A stretch of 64,000 nucleotides of DNA, from NCBI RefSeq assembly GCF_020176715.1, contig NZ_JAIVMF010000003.1, positions 124,001 through 188,000 on the forward strand, read 5' to 3'. The notes under the pieces are model-generated. The model ran no database searches, was not told the DNA's origin, and saw only the letters and a program-made list of their open reading frames with translations. Source of the stretch: Stappia stellulata (GTDB taxonomy: Bacteria; Pseudomonadota; Alphaproteobacteria; Rhizobiales; Stappiaceae). The position numbers were made by a program, and so were the translations under genes. Below, in pieces: positions 24,832 through 32,405 of the stretch (its first letter is position 1; the number at the start of each line of letters is the position of its first letter).

Positions 24832-27390
24832 ATGCCCTTTCAGGATTGCCTGATTTCCGCCGTCGAACAGGGCGCGCTCTCCCGCGAGGAAGCGCAGGCG
24901 CTCAACGACGATTTCGACGCCCGCTTCGCCGAGGCGCGCATGTCGCTCGGCGACGAGGCGGCGGCACGGCAGGCGCAAGAAGTGCTGGAAACCGAGCTGC
25001 GGATGCAGGCCATAGAGAAGCGCCGGCGCGCGGTGCTGACCGAGCGGGCGCGCCAGCGGCTCAAGACCGAATTGACCAGCTACCGGGACGAACAGGGTCG
25101 GCCGGACGTCTTCGAGGCGGCCATGGGCGTGCTCTCGCACTACGGTTACCGGGGGTATTCGTCCATCCGCGGGCGATCCGAAGCGATCATCATGCTGGCG
25201 CAAGGCCGGCTCAACGAAGCCATGTGGCACTGGCGCCGGAGCGCGGTGACCGGGCAACGTCACAATCTCGCGGATATCGACGATCTGGTGAAGGATCTCC
25301 ACGGCGAAGCGTCGGGCAACCAGACGGCGGCCGCGCTGGCGGACTCCATTTCGGATGTGTTCGAGGACCTGCGCCAGCGCTTCAACGCCGCCGGCGGCGC
25401 GATTGCGAAGCGCGAGGATTTCGGGCTGCCGCACACGCATGACGGCTTGAAGATCCGCACGGCCGGCGGTGCGCGCAGCATCGCGGAGGCCAAGGCCAAC
25501 TGGATCGCCAGGGCAAAAGAGGCGTTCGATTTCGACAAGTCGATCAACCCGCTGACCGGCCAGCCCATCGGCGATGCCGGCGCCGACCGCTTCCTTGATC
25601 GCATGTTCGACCAGGTGACGACGGAAGGCTGGGCGCATATGGAGCCGTCGATGCGCTCCAGCGGCAAGGGCGCGCTCGCCAGCCAGCGCCAGGACGCGCG
25701 TATCCTCGTGGCGAAGTCGCCGGCGCATTGGCAGAGCTACAACGCGGAATTCGGCACCGGCGACGTGATCGAGACGATCTTCAATCACATCAATTCGATG
25801 GCGAAAGACATCGCCGCAATGGAAACGCTCGGGCCGAACCCGGATGCGATGATGGAATGGATGATCCAGAACGTGCGCCGCGAGGTGGCGCGCGGTGCAT
25901 CCGGATCGCCGTCGCTCGCGCGCGAGACGACGGGCGCGGCCCGCTGGGCGACCGGCACGCAGCCGGGCGCTTTCGCGGAATGGCGCTTGCGCGGTCTCTA
26001 CACCCATCTGCGCGGACGACCGGTCGCGGCCGCCGGCGTCGCCACACTGACGGCCAACGTCAAGAACGTGATGAACTCCGCCCTGCTCGGCTCCGCCTCC
26101 ATCGTCGCGGCCGCGACCGATCCGTTCGTGGAGGCCATGTCGAAGAAACTCGCCGGGCTGCCGGTCATGCGCAATGTCGGCGGGCTGCTGAAACAGCTAT
26201 CGACGAAATCGCGCAAGGAGATCATGCGCGACGGCGCGATCTGGGACGAATACCTCCAGGTGATGGAAGCGGAAGCGCGCTTCGCTGGTCTCGTGCTCGG
26301 CTCCAACTGGTCGAAGTACCTGGTCGACCGCTCGATGATGGCCTTCGGCCTCAAGCCGATCACGACCGGCCGTCGTCTGGCGCATGCGCGGAGCTGGCAT
26401 GCGGCGCTCGCGGACATGGCCGGCGAACGGCTGGACGAGCTGCCGGAGCGATTGCGCGTGGCCATGGAAGGTTTCGGCATCACGGCCGACGATTGGGACG
26501 TGATGCGCGCCTCGGTCGACGATGCGGGGTTCCTGACGCCATCGTCGATCATGGCGAGCGAGGGCCGGCTGTCGGATTTTGCCACCGAGGATCGCATTCC
26601 GCACCGGCTGGTGGCGGAGAAATACGCGGAGCTGATCGCGAGCTGGACGGAGCGCGCGGTGCCGTCGGGAACGCCGAACGCGCGGAGCTGGATCACCGGC
26701 GGTGCGCCGCGCGGGACGCCGCTCGGTGAATTCGCGGACTTCGGCCTCCAGTTCAAAAGCTTCGGCCTGTCCTTGACGACGCTGCAAATCGAGGCGATGA
26801 CGCGGCTCGGGGCGCTCGATTCCTCCGGGCGTTTCGCCGTGCCGGCCTATTTCGCGCAACTGGCCATCGGCCTGACGGTGGGCGGCGCCATCGCCATGCA
26901 GATCAAGGCACTTGCCGACGGCAAGGATCTGGAAGACATGGACCCGCGCAACACGCAATTTTGGGTGCGAGCGGCCTTCCAAGGCGGCGGTTTCGGCCTG
27001 CTCGGCGACTTCGCCTCGGCCAGCTCCAACCGCTTCGGAGGCGGTGTCGCCTCGTCCTTTGTCGGGCCGGGCGTGAACTTCGGTTCCGATCTGCTCGGCC
27101 TGACGGTCGGCAACACGATGGAAGCAGCGCGCGGAGAAACGACCCATACGGGCCGTGAGGCGGTGAATTTCGCCGGCCGCTATACGCCGGTGCTGTCGTC
27201 CTGGTGGGCAACGCGCGGGGCCTATCGCCGGCTGGTGCTCGACCAGTTGCAGTGGGCGGTCGATCCCGGCGCCGCGAAGAGCTTTTCCGCCCGCAAATCC
27301 AACCTCAAGCGGCGCACCGGGCAAGAATACTGGTGGGAGCCTGGTGACACAGCGCCAGATCGCGCGCCGGAAATCGCGCCTGTTCCGTGA
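24832..27390 (+). CDS. Large internal virion / polyvalent-type protein
   Basis: An 852-residue protein four bases after the ParB-domain gene. The N-terminus is helical and charged (SREEAQALNDDFDARFAEA...), the middle has long helices with repeated Ala/Arg, and residues about 640-770 contain hydrophobic Gly-rich stretches (FAQLAIGLTVGGAIAMQI, GGGFGLLGDFASASS) that could insert in the membrane, as T7 gp16-like core proteins do. No catalytic motif is recognised. Position, size and the membrane-active segment make an ejected core component the best guess; a polyvalent effector protein is the main alternative. Confidence 0.65.
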   Translation: MPFQDCLISAVEQGALSREEAQALNDDFDARFAEARMSLGDEAAARQAQEVLETELRMQAIEKRRRAVLTERARQRLKTELTSYRDEQGRPDVFEAAMGVLSHYGYRGYSSIRGRSEAIIMLAQGRLNEAMWHWRRSAVTGQRHNLADIDDLVKDLHGEASGNQTAAALADSISDVFEDLRQRFNAAGGAIAKREDFGLPHTHDGLKIRTAGGARSIAEAKANWIARAKEAFDFDKSINPLTGQPIGDAGADRFLDRMFDQVTTEGWAHMEPSMRSSGKGALASQRQDARILVAKSPAHWQSYNAEFGTGDVIETIFNHINSMAKDIAAMETLGPNPDAMMEWMIQNVRREVARGASGSPSLARETTGAARWATGTQPGAFAEWRLRGLYTHLRGRPVAAAGVATLTANVKNVMNSALLGSASIVAAATDPFVEAMSKKLAGLPVMRNVGGLLKQLSTKSRKEIMRDGAIWDEYLQVMEAEARFAGLVLGSNWSKYLVDRSMMAFGLKPITTGRRLAHARSWHAALADMAGERLDELPERLRVAMEGFGITADDWDVMRASVDDAGFLTPSSIMASEGRLSDFATEDRIPHRLVAEKYAELIASWTERAVPSGTPNARSWITGGAPRGTPLGEFADFGLQFKSFGLSLTTLQIEAMTRLGALDSSGRFAVPAYFAQLAIGLTVGGAIAMQIKALADGKDLEDMDPRNTQFWVRAAFQGGGFGLLGDFASASSNRFGGGVASSFVGPGVNFGSDLLGLTVGNTMEAARGETTHTGREAVNFAGRYTPVLSSWWATRGAYRRLVLDQLQWAVDPGAAKSFSARKSNLKRRTGQEYWWEPGDTAPDRAPEIAPVP

Positions 27391-27430
27391 AAGAGGTCAA
27401 TCACCTCCAGCGCTGCAAAAAGGCGTAGAT

Positions 27431-27715
27431 ATGTCCGGTTGGCTCTTCGATCTACTATTTGCCTATCCGGCGAAGTTCGTCGCCACGTTGTTGATGATTG
27501 CTGTCACGATAGGCTTACTGGCGTTGCCGGTCTGCGGGGGCATTTTGGTGTTTCGAGTTTTATACGGCCCCAACAACAACGCAACTGGTCGATTGCGGCG
27601 ACCTGCTGCCGTAACAGCTGGGGTGGTTGCGGGCTTTTATCTGGGAATGGTCCTTTATGCAGCTCAGAAAGAGCTTGCATTCTTCCTGCTTGAAGCATCG
27701 AGAGCACTTAGTTGA
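27431..27715 (+). CDS. Small phage membrane protein, two transmembrane segments
   Basis: A 94-residue protein with two clear hydrophobic helices: about residues 12-42 (FVATLLMIAVTIGLLALPV and onward) and about 58-88. The ATG at 27431 leaves a 40-base gap after the core protein; the longer frame from 27344 would overlap it. A holin, antiholin or superinfection-exclusion protein is possible by topology; a separate three-segment holin lies further downstream, so this one may have another role. The base composition of this short gene is visibly more AT-rich than its neighbours. Confidence 0.6.
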   Translation: MSGWLFDLLFAYPAKFVATLLMIAVTIGLLALPVCGGILVFRVLYGPNNNATGRLRRPAAVTAGVVAGFYLGMVLYAAQKELAFFLLEASRALS

Positions 27716-27728
27716 CACCGGCTCCTGA

Positions 27729-27738
27729 CACTTAAGGC
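27729..27738 (+). promoter_or_regulatory. Recurring intergenic motif CACTTAAGGC (copy 3)
   Basis: The third copy of the CACTTAAG core, 13 bases after the membrane-protein stop and about 50 bases before the tail-fibre start. Confidence 0.35.
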
Positions 27739-27790
27739 CGTCCGGCCGGCTTCATCATCATGGTCACGACGATCATGAGAGGCCGGCCCG

Positions 27791-30253
27791 ATGGCACAAC
27801 CCTTCCCGCTTCCGCGTGAAATCCGTTCGACGGGCACGCTCGCATTCGATGGCGCGAGCATCACCTTCGGGCCGTTCGACTTCAAGATCTTCGATACGGT
27901 GGATGTCGTCGTCGAGCTGAAACACGCGGGCGATGCGGAATGGTCAGCCACCTCGGCCGTCACGGTCACCAAGAGCTCCGCCGCTGCACTCGACACCTTC
28001 TCCGTCACCTTCGACGCCATCCACCCGGTGACGTCGACGTTCCGCGTGCGCGGCTCGCGTTTACACGAACGGTCCGTCGGCTTGGCCAAGGGCATCGGCC
28101 TCGATCTCGTGGAGCTGGAAAAGGAGGTTTCCAAGCATGGGATCGTCCTGCAGGAAACGCGCGCCGACGCCAGCTTGCGCGACGCGGATCGTGCGCGAAC
28201 CCTGCGCGCGCCGGACGGGGAAAGTCTCCCGGCGATTCCGCCCGTTGCGGGTCGCGCAACGCGCGTCCTCGGCTTCGACGCTGACGGAAAGCCGATTGCA
28301 ATGGTGCCAGGCACGGCCGATGCGGAGGCCGTCGCGAATACCTATCCGCGCCGGTCTGCGGACAACAAAGTGTGGGAAGCGCAGACGGCGGCGGAGGTAC
28401 GGGCCGACCTCGCAGTGTCCTTCAACGTCGCCACGTTGGCGGCGCTTGCAGCCGTGGCGAAGGCCGATCTTGCCGATGGCGTGTCCGCAGTCGCGGTCGA
28501 CGATGCGACGGGCGGGATCTTCGTCTGGGACGCCGCAAGCACGGCAACCGCCGACGGCGATACGGTTCTCGCTACCGACGAAGGCGGAACCGGCCGATGG
28601 CTCCGCAAGACGCGAAACCTTGCCGACGGTACGGTCAACACAGCACAGATCGCGGGCGCCTCTGTCACGCTCCCGAAGCTGGGAGACGACGTATTCATTG
28701 CGCCCCCGCGACCGGTCCTCCCCTATTGGGACGCGACCGGTGATACGTGGCATCAGGAGCTGCTTGACAATAACGACGGGCACCGTGGCTTTGCGTCTAT
28801 CGCGTATGACCGGGTTAGCCAAACTGTCTACGTGGCGTATCGGGATGCGACCACACACGGCATTGTCGATAATGGAGTTGATGCCGACGGCACGATCCGG
28901 CTCTTGACTATCTCCAAGTCAGGGGCCGGATACGCATCTCCTGCCAATGTCGAGGTTCTGGCAAACCCGGACGGATTTGATCTTCGTGATCCGTATTTGT
29001 GCATGGCGCCAAGTGGGCGTCTTTTGCTGGTCTACACGCAAACGCCTGACGACAGCGGCGGAGACGGCCCGACAACCTTCAGATCGACTTACCGTGAACC
29101 GGGCGAAAGCGCCTGGTCCTCGCCGCTGATCATCGACACGATCAACTACGACTACGCACGGCTCTACGGTGGCTTGCGGGTGCATCCCTCTCCTGCCTCG
29201 GTGGGTGATTGGGAAATCTCTGTGACCGCTTACTATCAGACCGGCGCGGGCACCTACATGGTCGGGCAGTACACGACCTTTGATGCAGGTGAAAACTGGA
29301 GCAGCGAGGCCGATCTGTCCCGCGCGCCGATCAGCGCTTCGGGTGTCGATGGCACGACGGAAACGTCTATGGACGCCGTGAACCCACTGCTCTGGTTCGC
29401 GGCGGGCCGCAACGACGACGACATACAGTTCTACATCTCTGAGGACGGTCAAGGATCTTGGTCGGCGGCTGAGATCGTTCCTGTATCGGTTTCCGGGGCT
29501 AATATCGCTCCGCTCCTGCGCGTGGTGACCGACAGCAAGGGTGATCCATGGGTCCTTCTTTTTCTCTCCGACAAGAGTGCCGATGCGCTCAAGGTTACAT
29601 TCGCGCGGCCTCGTGACCTGCTTGCCTTGGGGGCGAGCGCATTCCCCCGGCCGATCAGTCTTCAGGGGTCGTTAATCAACGCCTATCCCGACGTTGTCGA
29701 CATCGGCGACGGCCACATGGTTTTCGTGACAAACGACGAGGTGAGCGGAGACGACAGTCGTAGCGCGCTTCATATGGGTCACTTCAACTACCGCCGCATC
29801 GTCGAAGCGCCTCCAATGTGGCGTATCGGATTGTCATCGGCGCAAACGGGCATCGCAAGCTCGGCTTTGACCAAGATTGCCTTTGCTTCCTTTGGTGCCG
29901 GATATCTGCACGGCATCGAATACGTGTCGGCGGACAACGGCATCCTCATTTGCCGGTCAGGTTACTACGATCTCAGTGTGGCAATCGGCATCACCGGCGG
30001 AATTGTGGACGGCGAGTTGCTGATCACCAAGATCCGCCGCCAGCCGGCCGGCGGCTCCATCGGCGACATCGCAATCCACTACGGCAGTTCATCCGGCACG
30101 ACTTCACACACGGGGCAGGCAAACGTGTCGATTTACCTGGCAGCTGGGGACGTCGTGACGGCTTGGGTTCAAGTAGCGGGCGCAGGCGACAAGACGGTTA
30201 CGAGTTCCGTTGCCACCTACTTCACCGGGAAGTTCATCGGCCTCGCACCGTAG
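27791..30253 (+). CDS. Tail fibre: T7-type base, beta-propeller body, C1q-like tip
   Basis: An 820-residue receptor-binding protein. Residues 1-110 follow the N-terminal tail-attachment domain of T7 gp17-like fibres (PFPLPREIRSTGTLAFDGASITF... VRGSRLHERSVGLAKGIGLDLVELEKEV), ending in a coiled coil. Residues about 310-680 look like a sialidase-type beta-propeller with Asp-box-like turns (TFDAGENW at about 495 and SEDGQGSW at about 550). Residues about 686-820 resemble a C1q/TNF-like jelly roll (SGYYDLSVAIGI, then YLAAGDVVTAWV and a final TYFTGKF). The catalytic arginines of true sialidases are not evident, so it is more likely a glycan-binding than a cleaving body. Confidence 0.85.
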   Translation: MAQPFPLPREIRSTGTLAFDGASITFGPFDFKIFDTVDVVVELKHAGDAEWSATSAVTVTKSSAAALDTFSVTFDAIHPVTSTFRVRGSRLHERSVGLAKGIGLDLVELEKEVSKHGIVLQETRADASLRDADRARTLRAPDGESLPAIPPVAGRATRVLGFDADGKPIAMVPGTADAEAVANTYPRRSADNKVWEAQTAAEVRADLAVSFNVATLAALAAVAKADLADGVSAVAVDDATGGIFVWDAASTATADGDTVLATDEGGTGRWLRKTRNLADGTVNTAQIAGASVTLPKLGDDVFIAPPRPVLPYWDATGDTWHQELLDNNDGHRGFASIAYDRVSQTVYVAYRDATTHGIVDNGVDADGTIRLLTISKSGAGYASPANVEVLANPDGFDLRDPYLCMAPSGRLLLVYTQTPDDSGGDGPTTFRSTYREPGESAWSSPLIIDTINYDYARLYGGLRVHPSPASVGDWEISVTAYYQTGAGTYMVGQYTTFDAGENWSSEADLSRAPISASGVDGTTETSMDAVNPLLWFAAGRNDDDIQFYISEDGQGSWSAAEIVPVSVSGANIAPLLRVVTDSKGDPWVLLFLSDKSADALKVTFARPRDLLALGASAFPRPISLQGSLINAYPDVVDIGDGHMVFVTNDEVSGDDSRSALHMGHFNYRRIVEAPPMWRIGLSSAQTGIASSALTKIAFASFGAGYLHGIEYVSADNGILICRSGYYDLSVAIGITGGIVDGELLITKIRRQPAGGSIGDIAIHYGSSSGTTSHTGQANVSIYLAAGDVVTAWVQVAGAGDKTVTSSVATYFTGKFIGLAP

Positions 30254-30267
30254 CCAAGGACACGGAA

Positions 30268-31104
30268 ATGACCTCAGCAAATTTCAAGCATTGTCTCCCG
30301 TGGACGCTCGGGCACGAAGGCGGGTACGTCAACCATCCGGACGATCCCGGTGGCGCGACGAACAAGGGCGTGACGCAGCGGGTCTATGACGGCTGGCGGC
30401 GGCGCATGGGGCTGCCCACGCGATCCGTGCGGTTCATCACCGACGAGGAAGTCGCCCACATCTACCGCACGCAATACTGGAACGCCGTGGCCGCCGATGC
30501 CCTGCCGGCCGGGCTCGACTACTGCACGTTCGACGCGGCCGTGAACAGCGGCCCGTCGCGCGGCGTTAAGTGGCTGCAACAGGCCGTTGGCGCGCGGGTC
30601 GACGGACAGGCCGGGCACGAGACGGTCGGCAAGGCGCGCGATCATCCGAACAAGCCTGCGGCCGTGAAGCGCATGTGCGCGATCCGCATGGGGTTCCTGC
30701 AACGTCTGCGCCACTGGTCGACCTTCGGTCGCGGCTGGACTCGCCGCGTTGCCGATGTCGAGGCGCGATCCGTGGCGATGGCGCTCAAGGATGCCGATGC
30801 CGGTGCCGGTCTGCGCCGCGCCATGCAGGACGAGGCATCCCGCGCCGAAAAGGTCGCAAAGCGCGACGGACGCAGTGCCGCCGGCAGCACGGCCGCAAGC
30901 GGCGGTTGCGGCACGCAGGCCACCGGCGAACCGTCGGCCGTGGCCGATCCCGCGATGCTCGACCAGCTCGCGCCGTGGCTCTGGATCGGCGGCGCTGTCG
31001 CGGCCGGGGCCGTGGCGCTGTGGCTGTTGCACCGCTGGAGCATCAACACCGCGCGCGGCCGCGCCTACCGCTCGGCCGTTTCCGACTTCATCGACGCGCT
31101 CTAG
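30268..31104 (+). CDS. Endolysin, GH108 family, with C-terminal membrane anchor
   Basis: A 278-residue protein. The N-terminal domain has the glycoside hydrolase 108 signature HEGGYVNHPDDPGGATNKGVT with catalytic Glu17, then a second half resembling the usual peptidoglycan-binding extension (FDAAVNSGPSRGVKWLQQAVG). A linker rich in Ala/Gly/Ser follows, and a single hydrophobic helix (LWIGGAVAAGAVALWLL, about residues 237-255) with a basic end. It cleaves the peptidoglycan sugar backbone at lysis. The C-terminal helix is unusual for this family and may hold the enzyme at the inner membrane until depolarisation. The ATG at 30268 follows the fibre stop by 14 bases. Confidence 0.9.
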   Translation: MTSANFKHCLPWTLGHEGGYVNHPDDPGGATNKGVTQRVYDGWRRRMGLPTRSVRFITDEEVAHIYRTQYWNAVAADALPAGLDYCTFDAAVNSGPSRGVKWLQQAVGARVDGQAGHETVGKARDHPNKPAAVKRMCAIRMGFLQRLRHWSTFGRGWTRRVADVEARSVAMALKDADAGAGLRRAMQDEASRAEKVAKRDGRSAAGSTAASGGCGTQATGEPSAVADPAMLDQLAPWLWIGGAVAAGAVALWLLHRWSINTARGRAYRSAVSDFIDAL

Positions 31105-31113
31105 GAGGCTTTC

Positions 31114-31644
31114 ATGTCGCTCACCCTTGCCGCCCTCGTCCCGATCCTCGCCGCCGCCGGTGCCCCCCTGCTCAAGCGCCTGGCGGAAAGCGTCGGCGGC
31201 CGCACGGGCGGCGCCGTCGCCGATGTCGTCATCGACAGCCTGGCGCGCGAGATCGGCACCAAGCCGACCGTCGACGCAATCGCCACCGCCTATGACAAGG
31301 ACCCGGCCCGCACAGTGGAGGCAATCGGCCGTGTCGAAGTCGAGCGCCGCGAGGACTGGGCCGTCATGCTGGCCGAGGTCAACCAGACCATGCGCGCCGA
31401 ACAGACCGCGCCCGGCCTGCTTACGCGGATCTGGCGCCCGCTGTTCGGCATCCTCTACGGAGTGGCCTTCCTGGCGCTGGCGCTGGCCGTGACGCGCGCC
31501 GTGTGGAATTCCGATGTGCAGGCCATCAACGCCGTCGCGTCCGTCAGCGGGCTTCTTATTGCCTTCTACGGCACGGGCGCCGGTGTGCTGGGCGTCTATG
31601 CCTGGGGCCGCACGCGCGAGAAGATCGAGGGAGCAACGCGGTAA
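31114..31644 (+). CDS. Holin of the GTA/three-TM type
   Basis: A 176-residue protein with hydrophobic segments at the N-terminus and at about residues 108-130 (LFGILYGVAFLALALAV) and 138-162 (VASVSGLLIAFYGTGAGVLGVY), ending GRTREKIEG. The order and the RIWRPLFG entry motif fit the three-TM holin family of gene transfer agents and alphaproteobacterial phages. It would time lysis by opening the inner membrane. It lies between the endolysin and the spanin-like gene and overlaps the latter by one base (TAATG). Confidence 0.8.
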   Translation: MSLTLAALVPILAAAGAPLLKRLAESVGGRTGGAVADVVIDSLAREIGTKPTVDAIATAYDKDPARTVEAIGRVEVERREDWAVMLAEVNQTMRAEQTAPGLLTRIWRPLFGILYGVAFLALALAVTRAVWNSDVQAINAVASVSGLLIAFYGTGAGVLGVYAWGRTREKIEGATR

Positions 31645-31970
31645 TGGACGCGAACCTGTCCTGGATTGTCGGTAGCGCAATGGCGCTTGTCGTGATGATC
31701 GGCGGCATCATCGCGCGCGACCGTCAACTGACGCGCATGGTGCAAGACGGCGACGAGAAGTCGACACGCATGATCCAGGACGGTGACGAGAAACTGCATG
31801 ACCGGATCAACCGCGTCCGCGAGGACATGGTGCGCAGGACCGATCTCGACGATCACTTGCAGCGCGTCGACAAGACGCTGGAGAGCCTGCGACACGATAT
31901 CCGCGAACAGGGAAAGGAGACGACCCGCCGCTTCGACGCTCTGCTTGCGGCGATCACCAAGCCGCCGTAA
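31644..31970 (+). CDS. Spanin-like or coiled-coil lysis accessory protein
   Basis: A 108-residue protein: one N-terminal membrane helix (about residues 5-23, SWIVGSAMALVVMIGGIIA) followed by a long charged coiled coil with an internal repeat (MVQDGDEKSTR / MIQDGDEKLHD). This is the layout of an inner-membrane spanin (Rz-like). No outer-membrane lipoprotein partner with a lipobox was found overlapping it, so the spanin role is unproven. It is the last gene before the attachment site. Confidence 0.6.
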   Translation: MDANLSWIVGSAMALVVMIGGIIARDRQLTRMVQDGDEKSTRMIQDGDEKLHDRINRVREDMVRRTDLDDHLQRVDKTLESLRHDIREQGKETTRRFDALLAAITKPP

Positions 31971-31994
31971 TCACACGCGAGAATGCGTGTGATT
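31969..31994. repeat. Perfect 10-bp hairpin at the end of the prophage
   Basis: AATCACACGC and GCGTGTGATT, separated by GAGAAT, overlap the spanin-like stop codon. There is no T-run on either strand, so it is either a weak terminator, an mRNA end protector or an integrase/excisionase arm site. Confidence 0.55.
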
Positions 31995-32012
31995 ATGAAA
32001 AGAAAATTCTGT

Positions 32013-32046
32013 AAGTTATTGATATAATTAATACATTCAATAACTT
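32013..32046. repeat. Inverted repeat at the attachment site
   Basis: AAGTTATTGA (32013-32022) and TCAATAACTT (32037-32046) are perfect 10-bp inverted copies around a 14-base AT-rich centre. The right arm runs into the tRNA anticodon-loop sequence, as expected if integrase binds across the phage/host junction. Confidence 0.6.
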
Positions 32047-32088
32047 TTAATCAGTAGGTCCAGGGTTCGAGCCCCTGTCGGCTCACCA
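32044..32088 (+). other. attR: 3' fragment of tRNA-Lys (UUU)
   Basis: From the anticodon loop CTTTTAA onward the sequence reads as a tRNA 3' half: TCAGT, variable loop AGGTC, T-arm CAGGG-TTCGAGC-CCCTG, acceptor strand TCGGCTC, discriminator A and encoded CCA. The 5' half is missing: the bases before the loop do not pair with TCAGT and belong to the phage. The intact tRNA should be restored at the left prophage end outside the window. This places the crossover in the anticodon region, a common target of tyrosine integrases. Confidence 0.85.
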
Positions 32089-32405
32089 CTTTCAAGCCTG
32101 ATACATCCGGATCCTTTGGACGGTTGACCGTAAAGCGGCCAGCCATACAGACCGCGCGCGTCCGTGATGCATCCGGCCCACGCCCCTGTCCCCTTGCCAG
32201 CCATCGCAGAACGCCACACGCCCCGCTGCACCAGCGATCGACCGGTTGTGGTTCATCCGTTTGAGTCTGGCTCATTTGTCTGAGCGAGTATCGGCGGCAC
32301 GCGCGTCAGCGGCACGCGCCGCACCTGAGGTCGAACGGCGGGAGCGGGACAAGAACTCGCCCCCGCCTTGTGTCCCCGGGATCGTGACGCCGGTCATGCC
32401 CCTGG
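32089..32405. other. Host intergenic region after attR; no gene seen
   Basis: A GC-rich stretch between the prophage junction and the 3' end of the RND transporter gene. Short open frames here read through the tRNA remnant and are not believed. One imperfect hairpin (GGCGGGAGCG, 32337-32346, with CGCCCCCGCC, 32358-32367) could be a weak terminator for the minus-strand efflux operon; it lacks a T-run. Confidence 0.6.

Larger units (their letters stand above)
1..32088. mobile_element. Prophage (podovirus type), right-hand portion; left end outside window
   Basis: A continuous run of phage genes ends at a 3' fragment of a tRNA-Lys gene. The module order (replication, opposing regulatory cassette, terminases, portal, scaffold, capsid, tail tubes, internal virion proteins, fibre, lysis) is that of short-tailed T7-like virions: tail tube A and B homologues are present, with no tape measure, sheath or major tail tube of long-tailed phages. 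No phage RNA or DNA polymerase, integrase or CI-like repressor is seen here; they are either left of the window or absent. All structural genes are full length, so the element looks capable of making particles, but that is inference. Confidence 0.95.

Noticed and set aside
31783-31992. Embedded outer-membrane spanin overlapping the coiled-coil gene
   Set aside because: The alternate frame has no signal peptide with a lipobox, so no Rz1-like lipoprotein is supported.
1-32088. Integrase, CI-like repressor, phage RNA or DNA polymerase
   Set aside because: Looked for and not found in any frame here; they are probably to the left of the window or, for polymerases, absent.
32037-32275. Minus-strand short ORFs with peptides like GARTLDLLIKSY and RQGLEPWTY
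   Set aside because: These are the well-known false translations of a tRNA 3' end; here they read through the attR remnant.
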